DNA from: DAISJM01 sp036821485
GTDB taxonomy: Bacteria; Verrucomicrobiota; Kiritimatiellia; CAIQIC01; JAGNIJ01
Length of the DNA stretch: 27,499 bases
Assembly: GCA_036821485.1 (NCBI GenBank)
Contig: DAISJM010000046.1
Coordinates: forward strand, 1-27,499
Direction of reading: 5' to 3'
Position numbers and translations under genes: made by a program. A model generated the notes under the pieces. It was not told the origin of the DNA. It searched no databases and saw nothing but the letters and a program-made list of their open reading frames with translations. How positions within the stretch are numbered: the first letter of the stretch is position 1; each line of letters begins with the position of its first letter. Shown here one piece after another: positions 1 through 7,331 of this stretch.

Positions 1-61
1 TCATGGCCGGGCATATTATACGGCAGGCCCCGGGAAGTCGAATAACACTCGCAGGAGGGCG

Positions 62-160
62 CTCTACGAGTTCAGACTCTTCGCCCTGCAAAACATTAAC
101 CCTCAGAACCGGCCAAATGGCTGGTTCTGAGGGTTAGACTGGTCGGGGCGACGAGATTTG
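62..160. repeat. 99-bp direct repeat, copy 1 (tRNA-Pro 3' end plus terminator)
   Basis: This is nearly identical to 249-347, an offset of 187 bp with about two mismatches. It contains a perfect 13-bp hairpin (98-110 with 123-135) and ends with the last 21 nt of a tRNA-Pro 3' end on the minus strand (140-160: CCA, acceptor strand, part of the T-arm). It then breaks off into unrelated sequence, so copy 1 is a shorter tRNA scar than copy 2. I infer an earlier integration/excision event or a tandem duplication at the tRNA locus. Confidence 0.85.
98..135 (-). terminator. Hairpin terminator in repeat copy 1
   Basis: A 13-bp perfect stem (AACCCTCAGAACC with GGTTCTGAGGGTT) carries an inner GCC/GGC pairing around an AAAT loop. 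On the minus strand it is followed by a moderately T-rich stretch (TTAATGTTTT). It sits just downstream of the tRNA-Pro 3' fragment and fits a tRNA terminator. Confidence 0.6.
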
Positions 161-248
161 TCGATGCGGCCGCCCGCCGCATCAACCCTTCGGGGCTGTC
201 GCTTCGCTCCAGCCTCTCCTCGCGCCTGCCCCCGGCGCTCGGAGTGAA

Positions 249-347
249 CTCTACGAGTTCAAACTCTTCGCCCTGCAAAACATTAACCCCCAGAACCGGC
301 CAAATGGCTGGTTCTGAGGGTTAGACTGGTCGGGGCGACGAGATTTG
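249..347. repeat. 99-bp direct repeat, copy 2
   Basis: This is the second copy of the repeat at 62-160. It differs by a G/A near its start and a T/C in the hairpin arm. Unlike copy 1 it continues without a break into the longer tRNA-Pro 3' half, so it is the copy attached to the present element junction. Confidence 0.85.
285..322 (-). terminator. Hairpin terminator downstream of the tRNA-Pro fragment
   Basis: Arms 285-297 and 310-322 pair, with one mismatch compared with the perfect copy at 98-135. On the minus strand the hairpin lies directly after the CCA end of the tRNA fragment and runs into TTAATGTTTT. It is best read as the original host terminator of the tRNA gene. Confidence 0.6.
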
Positions 348-372
348 AACTCGTGACCTTTTGCACCCCAAG
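327..372 (-). tRNA. 3' half of tRNA-Pro(UGG): attachment-site remnant
   Basis: Read on the minus strand this gives an anticodon loop CTTGGGG (anticodon TGG), the 3' anticodon strand TGCAA, a variable loop, a T-arm ACGAG-TTCAAAT-CTCGT, the acceptor strand CGCCCCG, discriminator A and an encoded CCA. Upstream of the anticodon loop (373 onward) the expected partner strand TTGCA is absent and there is no D-arm, so the gene is only half present. A break at the anticodon loop is the usual crossover zone for tyrosine-integrase elements that use tRNA genes. I read this as one att end, with the element extending to the right. The matching full tRNA and an integrase are not in the window. Confidence 0.8.
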
Positions 373-616
373 TCTTTATGCCCGTTGTCAACGATTGCAG
401 ACGGTTGAAAATGCATTCTTGTACTATCGTAATAACAATGACTTACGAAATATTCTCCATCCGAGCGAGCTTGGTCGATTTTGGTCGCTCTCGGGCAAAA
501 CTGCCAAACAACCTACCAAACTTGTTCCCGAAAACGGGTGGTTCAAAATCCGACTTGAACATGACACCTTCTGCCGGTCCGCAATCTCCGGTGAAGTACG
601 GGTTGCCCAACTGAGT
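373..616. other. Element-end non-coding segment, nothing recognised
   Basis: This is the stretch between the att break and the toxin stop codon. It is more AT-rich than its surroundings. I see no credible gene on either strand, no integrase fragment that I can defend, and no clear terminator or promoter. Confidence 0.4.
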
Positions 617-1648
617 TCAAATCTGGTTGATGCGTTGCTCAAGGTCCCGAAGACCACGCATGATTTCGTCCCACTCGGGAAGATCGCCGAAGATCATCGA
701 CTGCATCACGAGGTAGTCATTCTTGAGCGCAGGCATCCGTGCTTCAACGGGGATCAGTTTGAAAGTGCCGGGCACTGCCGTCTCGTAATGCGCCCAGCCG
801 GAGCGGAAGAATACCATCTTGTGCTCGACCACCCGCTTCAAGAGGTCCGGTTGTTTCAGTGCTTCCCCGGCCACGGCGATTCTTGAAAGCTGGTAGAGGT
901 CGTAGTAGTGCCGCGACAGTCTCTCGCTCTTGGAGGCCGGGTCTGTGCGATGTGTCTCCGCATGGAGCAAGGTCGCCTTTTCCCAGAAGGTGCGCACGGC
1001 TTCCAGCGTGTTAACCTCGCAAGAGGCGGCTTGGAACATATCGGGGAAGAGTTCTGCCGCGTAGGGCTTGATGGGACACTTGCGGGCGGGCCAGGAGTCC
1101 GATCGCGCGCCAAGTTCCAGGCGAACGGAAGGCTTGATGCCGGCGGGAAGCACGAGTCCCTGCGCCGCCAAGCCGGCAGGATAGTTGAAGTAGACGGTCT
1201 GCTTGTCTTCCGGGTCAATCTCCAGCCCCCACACCGGGCCGGGTGCGCCGAGTACAGTCTCGAAGTCTTTCAGAAGCGCGGGGACCAGCCGTTCGCGGAT
1301 CACGACTTCACATTCGGCCTGCAACTCATCCAATAGGGCTTTCTGCTTCTTGCCGCTCGCGGCTTTCTCAGGGTCACGAGCCGCGTCGAAGCCCAGTTCA
1401 CGGCGGTCAAACGAGAGGTCCACGTCTTCAGAGAATCGGCTGATCGCATCGAAGACCTTCGACAGAGAGGTTCCCCCTTTGAAGATCAGGTGCAGGGGAA
1501 GCTCCGCAGAAGCGAAGATGCGTTTCAGAGTCCAGCAAACCCAGAAGTCCTTCTCCATGATGCCCGCGGGAATCCTCGGGCGCTTGTCCGACGCGGCTAT
1601 GAAAAGGTCCGCCCGGTCCTTGGGCGTTGTCTTGGCTATCCCATCCAT
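617..1648 (-). CDS. AbiEii-type nucleotidyltransferase toxin (type IV TA)
   Basis: This 343-aa protein belongs to the AbiEii/AbiGii nucleotidyltransferase toxin family. Members of this polymerase-beta-like fold act on RNA or nucleotides and cause growth arrest or abortive infection. The sequence shows the family signature: GGTSLSK at about residues 58-64 followed by E74-D75-V76-D77, the acidic pair expected to bind metal. I chose the ATG at 1648, which lies 2 nt after the antitoxin stop with an AGG ribosome site in the antitoxin's last codons; reading further upstream has no start codon before the overlap. The pair forms a two-gene operon beside the att site. It probably stabilises the element or blocks competing phages. 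The family assignment is firm, while the exact substrate is unknown. Confidence 0.88.
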   Translation of the reverse strand: MDGIAKTTPKDRADLFIAASDKRPRIPAGIMEKDFWVCWTLKRIFASAELPLHLIFKGGTSLSKVFDAISRFSEDVDLSFDRRELGFDAARDPEKAASGKKQKALLDELQAECEVVIRERLVPALLKDFETVLGAPGPVWGLEIDPEDKQTVYFNYPAGLAAQGLVLPAGIKPSVRLELGARSDSWPARKCPIKPYAAELFPDMFQAASCEVNTLEAVRTFWEKATLLHAETHRTDPASKSERLSRHYYDLYQLSRIAVAGEALKQPDLLKRVVEHKMVFFRSGWAHYETAVPGTFKLIPVEARMPALKNDYLVMQSMIFGDLPEWDEIMRGLRDLEQRINQI

Positions 1649-1650
1649 GA

Positions 1651-2274
1651 TTACCTGTCCTCCGTTCCTTCCGCGACACGGCTGAGGATCGGTCTCATCC
1701 ACTGTGGCGCGTAGCGGCTGTCCTTCTTGAGTATCCTCTTGTCCTTGGCGGACAGGATCCTGGTCAGTTTGCTGATGACGGTCTCCGACACCCCATCACG
1801 GCCAAGGTATCGCAGAGCCTGAAACACGACGGCGCTCGTTTTCCCGCTGACGGCCATGGTGCGCGGAGCTGCAAAACGAAAGACGATCGTCTGGGAACCG
1901 TAGCGGATCGTGCGCGGCGACCCGTCGGTCAGATAGATCACCTTGGCAGGAACTTGCGTTGAAAGACCGAGCACATTAGCAGCCATAGCGCCTGAAGGAA
2001 TGACGCGGCAATCCGTCTTGCGGGCAACTGCCATAGCCACCGCGTCGGGAAGCGGGTTCAAGATGCCGCCGAGTTTGGGATTGATCCTTGGGAAGTGGTA
2101 CAAGCCGGGAGCGAGTCGCCGAATCATGCCTTTGCGGGCAAGACGTGCCAAAGCCTGCCGCACGGCGGACCAGCTTCCAACGTCGAGCACGTCTGTCCCC
2201 GAGAATACAGAGCCACGCCCCATGCGCGATATACGCGCAAGCAACTTATCTGCAACTGGATACGCTGTATTCAT
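1651..2274 (-). CDS. AbiEi-like antitoxin (DUF6088-type transcriptional regulator)
   Basis: This 207-aa protein begins with a winged-helix region: 'SWSAVRQALARLARKGMIRRLAPGLY' spans about residues 33-58. The rest resembles the DUF6088/AbiEi antitoxin family, whose members repress their own promoter and neutralise the paired nucleotidyltransferase. It lies directly upstream of the toxin with a 2-nt gap, the normal antitoxin-first order. A perfect 10-bp inverted repeat (2286-2313) lies 12 nt upstream of its start codon and is the likely autoregulatory operator. The ribosome site is weak. The gene is intact, with a length normal for the family. Confidence 0.85.
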   Translation of the reverse strand: MNTAYPVADKLLARISRMGRGSVFSGTDVLDVGSWSAVRQALARLARKGMIRRLAPGLYHFPRINPKLGGILNPLPDAVAMAVARKTDCRVIPSGAMAANVLGLSTQVPAKVIYLTDGSPRTIRYGSQTIVFRFAAPRTMAVSGKTSAVVFQALRYLGRDGVSETVISKLTRILSAKDKRILKKDSRYAPQWMRPILSRVAEGTEDR

Positions 2275-2285
2275 GATCGCTTAAT

Positions 2286-2313
2286 GTCACAGAAATATAT
2301 ATGTTTCTGTGAC
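2286..2313. promoter_or_regulatory. Operator palindrome upstream of the AbiE pair
   Basis: GTCACAGAAA (2286-2295) and TTTCTGTGAC (2304-2313) form a perfect 10-bp inverted repeat around an AT-only 8-bp centre ending in G. It sits just upstream of the antitoxin start. AbiEi-type antitoxins are known to bind inverted repeats in their own promoter, so this is very likely the autoregulatory site. Confidence 0.75.
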
Positions 2314-2351
2314 AATAGCTACCCCAAACTGCTGGAAATGTGCAGAATTCG

Positions 2352-2834
2352 TCAATGCGCCGCCACTGCACAGTCGCTACATATTCTGTAGTCATTGTGC
2401 AACAGCAGGCGCGGCGAGTAAGCAAGGATTCCGGGCGACACTTTCCAGGCGGGAATGCGCTTTAGGAGGTCCACCCTGGCCTTCATGCAGGCGGTGAAGA
2501 TCAGCTCACTGCAGAACCACCTGGCCGGGTTCTCGGTCTTGGATGCGGTCAGGAAGCCAAGAATGCCCGCGTAGTCGTAGGGCTTGCCGATCTGGGCGAT
2601 GAGGAAGTCCTGTATCGCCCAGCGCTGGTCCATTGTGAGGTCCAGCGTGAAGAGATGCACCTCGGTGTCCGGCGCGTGGCCGGCGAGGATGCTGGGGGCG
2701 TGGGTCACGCCTCCCTTCCAGGCTTCAATGACGGACTGGTCCGGGAACACCCATGCGGCATGGCTGTAGTCGCTCCACGTCCGCCAGCGAATGAGCCGGG
2801 ACAGCGCACTGGTGCCTTTGTAGAGGGCGATCAT
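2352..2834 (-). CDS. Permuted NlpC/P60-type (YiiX-like) papain-fold hydrolase
   Basis: This 160-aa protein has the circularly permuted NlpC/P60 pattern: 'YSHAAWV' near residue 23 supplies the histidine, 'GKPYDYAGI' lies in the middle, and 'RWFCSELI' near residue 110 supplies the cysteine. Such enzymes cut amide bonds, often in peptidoglycan, and are common in prophages. There is no signal peptide, so access to the wall would need a holin. The start overlaps the stop of the lipoprotein gene in ATGA, giving tight coupling. It is the last gene of the virion/lysis block. A peptidoglycan target is an inference; other family members act as acyltransferases or esterases. Confidence 0.75.
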   Translation of the reverse strand: MIALYKGTSALSRLIRWRTWSDYSHAAWVFPDQSVIEAWKGGVTHAPSILAGHAPDTEVHLFTLDLTMDQRWAIQDFLIAQIGKPYDYAGILGFLTASKTENPARWFCSELIFTACMKARVDLLKRIPAWKVSPGILAYSPRLLLHNDYRICSDCAVAAH

Positions 2835-3208
2835 TCCGTAGCGGTTGTGGTGATAACCTCGGGATAGACGACCGTGGGCTCCACGACCTGCGGCTGCGCC
2901 GCGAGGGTGTTCATCACCTCTGCCGCCTGATAAATGCCGAACGCGGCCAGCGCCGTGTGTAGCAGCGGTTCAACGATGCTCGGGTCTTTCGGGATGATCG
3001 AGAGCGGCGGGTTCGGCGTCGCCAGCCGCACGGTCATGTTGGAGCCTTCCACGGCGATGCGGGTCACGCCGGATAGGAAGATCAGATCGTCGGTCCTCTT
3101 CTGAGTGTAGTAGTCGTGCGCGACCTTGTTGAGGTCCGGGCTCTTCGTCGCACAGCCCGAGCACAGGAACAGGATCGCGACTGCGGAAGCGATGATCAGT
3201 TTCTTCAT
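2831..3208 (-). CDS. Small lipoprotein, lysis-region (spanin candidate)
   Basis: This 125-aa protein opens with a lipoprotein signal: MKKLIIASAVAILFLCSGC, with the lipobox at LCSG/C19. The mature part is about 106 residues, with no recognised domain and a Val/Pro/Thr-rich tail. The ATG at 3208 is preferred because GGAGG lies 9 nt upstream. It sits between a two-TM holin-like protein and a cell-wall-hydrolase-like protein, so an outer-membrane spanin-type role in lysis is plausible. A lipoprotein that alters the infected cell surface is the other option. The lipoprotein call is strong and the function is not. Confidence 0.7.
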   Translation of the reverse strand: MKKLIIASAVAILFLCSGCATKSPDLNKVAHDYYTQKRTDDLIFLSGVTRIAVEGSNMTVRLATPNPPLSIIPKDPSIVEPLLHTALAAFGIYQAAEVMNTLAAQPQVVEPTVVYPEVITTTATE

Positions 3209-3220
3209 GGTCAAATCCTC

Positions 3221-3487
3221 CTAGTCGTTCTTCGGGTCGCGAATGCACGGACGTTGCGCGAGGTTCGCGGAAAGGTCCTTCAGGGCATCGGCGACCTTGT
3301 CGATACTCTGGCGGTAGTCGGCGCCCTGACGGTACATGAGGTACACGCAGAAGCAGCACACTCCCCCGAGAACGACGGTCAGGGGCCACTTACCTACGGC
3401 CTCAAGGGATTGCGGGTCCACGGGCACGGACGCAACCGTGCTCGCCAGCAAACCGCTGAGCCCTGCGAATACGGCGACGGTCTTCAC
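3221..3487 (-). CDS. Two-TM small membrane protein, holin candidate
   Basis: This 88-aa protein has two hydrophobic helices, at about residues 3-20 and 34-51, joined by a short loop. A charged tail follows (residues 52-88). That matches the shape of class II holins, which form membrane pores that time lysis. I chose the GTG at 3487: it overlaps the fibre stop as GTGA and has AGGTGG 5 nt upstream. A longer reading would run inside the fibre gene and is not credible. A wall-hydrolase-like gene two positions downstream supports a lysis cassette. No holin family is recognised by sequence, so this rests on topology and context. Confidence 0.5.
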   Translation of the reverse strand: MKTVAVFAGLSGLLASTVASVPVDPQSLEAVGKWPLTVVLGGVCCFCVYLMYRQGADYRQSIDKVADALKDLSANLAQRPCIRDPKND

Positions 3488-4737
3488 GGTTTCCACCTGT
3501 AGGTCACGATGAGCGGCGGATAGAGGGTGTACGTTCCGGCCACGGCGGCGGTCACAACCACGCCGGGCCAGCCCGCGGTGAATCCGCAATCCATTGTGAA
3601 AGTCTTCGTTTGAGGGTTGCCACCGGCATAGGTCCAGGTCTGTGTGCAAGCGGTGGAGCCGACGTAGACCGTGCACGTAGCCGCGTTGTAGGTCAGCATG
3701 CGGAGCGTGCCGGAAACCACAACGCCGGTGCTGCCGTAGATTCGGTACGGGTATGCGGCGGGCGGGTTCGTCCCGTCGAACCAGAATTCCATGACGCCCC
3801 AGTGCCAGAGCGTCGAGGCGTCTCCCTGCATCGTGATCGTGTTGCACGTTACATTGCTGAAGGTGCCTTCAGGGGCCTGAACGATGTCCGAGAGGATCTG
3901 CGTCTTCGTCCATCGGCTGATCTGGAGGTTGTCCAGCCACATGACGCCCTGGCCGGGCCCGCCGCCTCCGCCGTTGTATCGGCCCTGCCAGCGTATGCTC
4001 GTCCAAGGGCCGGTCAGAACGATGGTCATGTGCCCGCCGGCGGACCGGCTGAAGGCGGAGTAGTTGCCCGGCGTCTCGCCGTTGAACAGCTGAACGATCG
4101 GGTCGTTGTAGGACTGCTGCGTCTGAGGCGTCGTATCGAAATCAATCCGGGTGATAGTGCCGGTGTCTTGAACGGAGTACGGCGACGGGTTCGAGACGCC
4201 GAAGAGCCACGTCCAGGGGTTCGCGTAGCTCGTGAACCAAACGGCCTGACTGGTGGCGTTGTAGTCGGCCCAGTTGGTCCCGGCGATGGCGAAGAACGCA
4301 GAGCCGTTCGAGTACGGTGTCAGGGCAAAGTCGTTCGAATAGACGGTAACGGTCTCGTGCGAAGCATCGAGAGATCGGCCGGTTAGCCGAACCGGCGGCG
4401 GAGTCGTGTAACTGGCCTGGAACGACAGCCCCGGAACGCTCAGCGCTCCGGTCATGGGGTCCTGTCCATCCCGGCGGAGGTAGTTGTTGCTGGCGTTCGA
4501 CCAGAGCGGGTCACCCTCGGCGTGAACGACACCGGACAGGTGCGCGCCGTCGCCGCTGTATGTGCCGTTGGAGATGACGACACTCGCGAGCGTGGCGGTG
4601 CCGCCGACCGAGAGCGAGTTGATCACCCGCAGGCCGTAGATGCTGATGGGCTGGAGCGGGTCGTTGTTATTCAGCCAGCCCGCGAAGACGCGGGGGCAGA
4701 AGAAGATCAGGATGATGAATGTCAGATGCCTTCGCAC
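3484..4737 (-). CDS. Fibre-like beta-rich protein with Sec signal peptide
   Basis: This 417-aa protein starts MRRHLTFIILIFFCPRVFA/GW, a clear signal peptide with a cleavage site after residue 19. A segment follows with 'NGTYSGDGAHLSGV' and 'SNASNNYLRRDGQDPMTGAL', typical of trimeric fibre or endosialidase-type stalk proteins. The rest is rich in Gly, Thr, Tyr and Asn, with a 'YNGGGGGPGQG' loop. The GTG at 4737 is chosen because GAGGG lies 7 nt upstream; it overlaps the previous gene by 16 nt. A signal peptide is odd for a tail or head fibre, because virions assemble in the cytoplasm. It may decorate the lysogen surface, or be a fibre with an unusual export route. No enzyme motif is seen. Confidence 0.55.
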   Translation of the reverse strand: MRRHLTFIILIFFCPRVFAGWLNNNDPLQPISIYGLRVINSLSVGGTATLASVVISNGTYSGDGAHLSGVVHAEGDPLWSNASNNYLRRDGQDPMTGALSVPGLSFQASYTTPPPVRLTGRSLDASHETVTVYSNDFALTPYSNGSAFFAIAGTNWADYNATSQAVWFTSYANPWTWLFGVSNPSPYSVQDTGTITRIDFDTTPQTQQSYNDPIVQLFNGETPGNYSAFSRSAGGHMTIVLTGPWTSIRWQGRYNGGGGGPGQGVMWLDNLQISRWTKTQILSDIVQAPEGTFSNVTCNTITMQGDASTLWHWGVMEFWFDGTNPPAAYPYRIYGSTGVVVSGTLRMLTYNAATCTVYVGSTACTQTWTYAGGNPQTKTFTMDCGFTAGWPGVVVTAAVAGTYTLYPPLIVTYRWKP

Positions 4738-5165
4738 GGTAGTGCCCTCTCGGGTTGTTCGGCAGGTTCGGTGTTGTACCGGGGCGTCGGGAGCGATACG
4801 CTCCCCGGCTCGCCGCCGGGCTCCATCCTGTATTTGCCGTAACCGACCTGCCGCAGAAAGATGTCGGCTTTCTCCATCGCGTTGCGCGCCTCCGGGGAAA
4901 GCTGGGCGTCGAATTGCATCAGCATCGTGCCAATGATGATGTTGATGGCATGGCGCGCGCAGGAGTCGGGAATCGTCCCGGCCGGCCCCAGGATGTTGCT
5001 CGGGTTGTTCCCGATGGCCGTCCGAAACTCCGAAGTCGTGTTGTTGACGATGAAGGCCATGTTCTCCTGCTTCTGCGGGTCCTGAATCCACTGCGAGTAC
5101 TGCAGGCGCAGATCCTCGGACATGGAGTTGATCAGCATCTCCTGGGTTATCGCGATCCATGCCAT
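4722..5165 (-). CDS. Head-tail adaptor candidate (gp36/DUF1320-like)
   Basis: This 147-aa protein sits directly after the capsid gene, the usual position of head-completion adaptors. The middle has 'NILGPAGTIPDSCARHAINIIIG' (split here by meaning: an LGPxGTIP turn followed by a long helix), which resembles adaptors that plug the portal. I chose the ATG at 5165, which has AGAGAG about 5 nt upstream; the upstream TTG has no ribosome site. A strong terminator hairpin (5181-5215) lies between it and the capsid gene and would lower its expression. If the adaptor call is right, it is the only connector protein in the element. Confidence 0.45.
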   Translation of the reverse strand: MAWIAITQEMLINSMSEDLRLQYSQWIQDPQKQENMAFIVNNTTSEFRTAIGNNPSNILGPAGTIPDSCARHAINIIIGTMLMQFDAQLSPEARNAMEKADIFLRQVGYGKYRMEPGGEPGSVSLPTPRYNTEPAEQPERALPCEGI

Positions 5166-5180
5166 GACATCTCTCTGCAA

Positions 5181-5215
5181 AAAGGGCCGGAGCCCGCGAG
5201 GACTCCGGCCCCTTT
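5181..5215 (-). terminator. Intrinsic terminator after the capsid gene
   Basis: GGGCCGGAG (5184-5192) pairs with CTCCGGCCC (5203-5211), extended by AAA/TTT. On the minus strand the stem runs into TTTTTGC. It lies 13 nt past the capsid stop and just before the adaptor gene, so it probably gives excess capsid mRNA over downstream messages. No new promoter is obvious after it. Confidence 0.8.
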
Positions 5216-5227
5216 GATCGTTCAGCC

Positions 5228-6169
5228 TTACGACGCCGAGATGTTCAGCCGGACAGCGGCGGCGCTGTTCGTAACCTTCACGTCCTCGGACCAGTCGAAC
5301 TTGGCCACTTCCACACGGCCGTCGTCCCGGACATAGGAACTCGGGACCATGTAGTTGTTCATGAGCCGGAAGGTCTTCATGAAGCTCGGGTCCAGGCGCG
5401 ACGGCTGGGCCATGCGCGAGAAGATCAGCACGGATGAGTCCAGCAGGAAGCTGTACGAGGCCGCTTTCCCCTCGGGCTGGGCGTCATAGACCATGTACGA
5501 GGTCCGGACTTCCGGCGAACCGATGAACAGCTGATTCGCCGATTGCTCGGTCGGGACCGCAAAGCCGATTCCGGCCTTGCCGCCCGCGCCGACCACGAAG
5601 CGCCCGCGAACCGCCGCGGCGTTCTTGAATATGTTCCATGCCGAAGCGCCGAACAGCACGCCGACGCCCATCACGGAACCGAAGGCGCAAGCCTTGATCA
5701 CGTTGAGGATTTCGGCATCCACGTCGGCCACGGGGTCGGCGGAACTGTTCCACACCTTGTTCGTGCCCGCGCCGACAGCGCCAAGCGCCGCGTCGATCAC
5801 GCGCTTCTCGTGAGAGAGAGCGGCGACCTGCGCGATGGCGACCGCGCCTTCGCGCAGCATGTTCATCACGCCGTCGGCCTCCAACTGCTCCAGGTTGTCC
5901 ACCGGGTAGTCCAGCGCGTGGGGTTCGCAGTTGTAGGTTTCGTCGGCGACTTCGAACTTCAACTCCGTGGCGCGCCCGCCCAGGGTGCGAAGCGTGTCGG
6001 GGATGTGGAACCGATTCTTCTCGGTGTACTTCTTGTAGCGTCCGACGGCCTTGGAAACGGCCACGGTCGGGGCCAGGAAGTCAGCGACCGGCATGACGGA
6101 ATCCTGCGCAACGCCTTGCGCGAACTCCTTCAGGACCGGGTCCGAACTGATGGATGAAAGTCTGCTCAT
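5228..6169 (-). CDS. Major capsid protein (HK97-fold class)
   Basis: This 313-aa protein is the main shell protein of the phage-like head. The N-terminal part 'FLAPTVAVSKAVGRYKKY', the central 'GKAGIGFAVPTEQSANQLFIGSPEV' region and the C-terminal 'FMKTFRLMNNYMVPSSYV' match the style of phage coat proteins that lie downstream of a scaffold and decoration gene. The start has AAGGAG 9 nt upstream. Its place between decoration and adaptor genes, within a terminase-portal-protease cluster, makes the call secure. There is no N-terminal delta domain, in line with a separate scaffold gene. Length is normal for the class. Confidence 0.85.
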   Translation of the reverse strand: MSRLSSISSDPVLKEFAQGVAQDSVMPVADFLAPTVAVSKAVGRYKKYTEKNRFHIPDTLRTLGGRATELKFEVADETYNCEPHALDYPVDNLEQLEADGVMNMLREGAVAIAQVAALSHEKRVIDAALGAVGAGTNKVWNSSADPVADVDAEILNVIKACAFGSVMGVGVLFGASAWNIFKNAAAVRGRFVVGAGGKAGIGFAVPTEQSANQLFIGSPEVRTSYMVYDAQPEGKAASYSFLLDSSVLIFSRMAQPSRLDPSFMKTFRLMNNYMVPSSYVRDDGRVEVAKFDWSEDVKVTNSAAAVRLNISAS

Positions 6170-6188
6170 GTTCTGTGTTCTCCTTGGG

Positions 6189-6611
6189 TTACGTCACAGT
6201 GATGTTGCCGATCATGGCCGGGCGGCAGAGGACCGTCTGGCCGTCGACGCCTGCCTCTTCGGCGAGCGCAAGACCGCGATATGTGCCGGCGGCAGCCGGC
6301 AGAGCCCGGACCTTGCCCTTGTCGGCGGCGGTGCCGACATCGGCGAGGACCAGCACGTCGCCGGGGTTGCACGTGCCCTTCAGGGTGATACGGACCGTCT
6401 GGGCCGGTTCGACGGGCCGCACGCTCACGTGGGCCGCGTCCGCCGCGCCTTCGATCAGAAGGTACAGGGCGTAATCCGCGTTGGCGGCGGGAAGTTTCAC
6501 TTCCGGCACGCCGGTATCGTGGGTCAACTTGACGAGGAGGTCCTGCTTGCCGGTGAGGTCTTCACCCGCAAGGACCTGAAAGTCGCCGCGCTTGATGTTG
6601 GTCTGCGTCAT
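6189..6611 (-). CDS. Capsid decoration/cement-like protein
   Basis: This 140-aa beta-rich protein lies between the scaffold and major capsid genes, where phages commonly keep the head decoration protein. 'VRITLKGTCNPGDVLVLADVGTAADKGKVRALPA' (about residues 73-106) has the Gly-Asp turns and 'PGD' loop seen in DUF2190-type cement proteins. The start follows the scaffold stop as TAACATG with GGAG upstream, so the two are translationally coupled. I cannot name the family for certain. Confidence 0.55.
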   Translation of the reverse strand: MTQTNIKRGDFQVLAGEDLTGKQDLLVKLTHDTGVPEVKLPAANADYALYLLIEGAADAAHVSVRPVEPAQTVRITLKGTCNPGDVLVLADVGTAADKGKVRALPAAAGTYRGLALAEEAGVDGQTVLCRPAMIGNITVT

Positions 6612-6612
6612 G

Positions 6613-7173
6613 TTACTCCATCTCCTTTTCAGCCCTGGCGAACGCGAGGGCGTACGGAATCTTCTCGGTTGCTCGGATCTCCTGCGCGCGGTTACGAATC
6701 TTCACCGCGCGGGTCGTGCTGGCCGCCGGAGTCTCTTCCGCGATCTCGGACATGGTCCGAACGGGATTGATCAGGCGGTTGCGGAAGAGCGGCTTCGGCT
6801 GGGGCTCGGGTTCCGGTTCGGGAGCCGGAGCGGCAGCCGGCTGCGCTCCCCTCGCTTGGCGGAGGCCAAGCAGGATGTTGATGCTCTCGTCGCGGTTCCG
6901 GAGAAGCTGGGCCTTCCAGAAGTCGCTCGTCTCGGGGGTGATCAGGTCGTCGAAGTCCTGCAGGTCACGGTTGGCGACCTTGTCTTCGAGTTCCACCGCG
7001 TCGGCCAGGAGCGCGTCGTACTTCTGCTGAAGCTGCGCGATCAACTGGACCAGTGCCGTGATCAGTTCAATGTCCGTCGCCGTCGCCGGGAGGTTGAGCA
7101 TCGTCTTGATCTGGGCGACGTCCAACTGCTCCGGGGCCGGTGCCGGGGCTACGGTTGCTACTTGGTCTGCCAT
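6613..7173 (-). CDS. Scaffold-like protein
   Basis: This 186-aa protein has an Ala/Pro/Gln-rich start, a long helical, coiled-coil-like region (about residues 36-75), a Pro-Glu linker 'APAPEPEPEPQPKP' and a basic, helical C-terminus. That is the usual build of an internal scaffolding protein, with a positively charged end for binding the coat. It is the first gene after the promoter at about 7332-7360 and precedes the decoration and capsid genes. The ATG at 7173 has AAGGA 9 nt upstream. No enzyme motif is present. A minor structural role cannot be excluded. Confidence 0.55.
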   Translation of the reverse strand: MADQVATVAPAPAPEQLDVAQIKTMLNLPATATDIELITALVQLIAQLQQKYDALLADAVELEDKVANRDLQDFDDLITPETSDFWKAQLLRNRDESINILLGLRQARGAQPAAAPAPEPEPEPQPKPLFRNRLINPVRTMSEIAEETPAASTTRAVKIRNRAQEIRATEKIPYALAFARAEKEME

Positions 7174-7206
7174 GGTCGTGTTTCCTTCTTGGTTTCAGGG
7201 CAAAAG

Positions 7207-7250
7207 AAAAGGCGGCAAACTGGTGGATTGGCACCAATCTGCCGCCTTTT
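7207..7250 (-). terminator. Leader hairpin/terminator ahead of the scaffold-capsid unit
   Basis: AAAAGGCGGCA (7207-7217) pairs with TGCCGCCTTTT (7240-7250), with an inner TGGTG/CACCA stem. On the minus strand it ends in TTTTCTTTTG, a good intrinsic terminator. It lies after the promoter at 7332-7360 but before the scaffold gene, so it either stops read-through from upstream or attenuates the new transcript. Confidence 0.75.
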
Positions 7251-7331
7251 CTGGGATGCCTCGCGGGTAATTACTCCGCGCGGTTGCCCTACGTTCTATT
7301 GCTCAAAAGATCACTGTTCTGATCGTCGCCA

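Noticed and set aside
139..160. Second complete tRNA gene at the left end
   Set aside because: Only the last 21 nt of the tRNA 3' end are present, so it is a scar within a direct repeat and not a gene.
3610..4386. Long plus-strand open frame opposite the fibre gene
   Set aside because: It is Arg/Val-rich antisense shadow of a high-GC gene, with no ribosome site and no domain.
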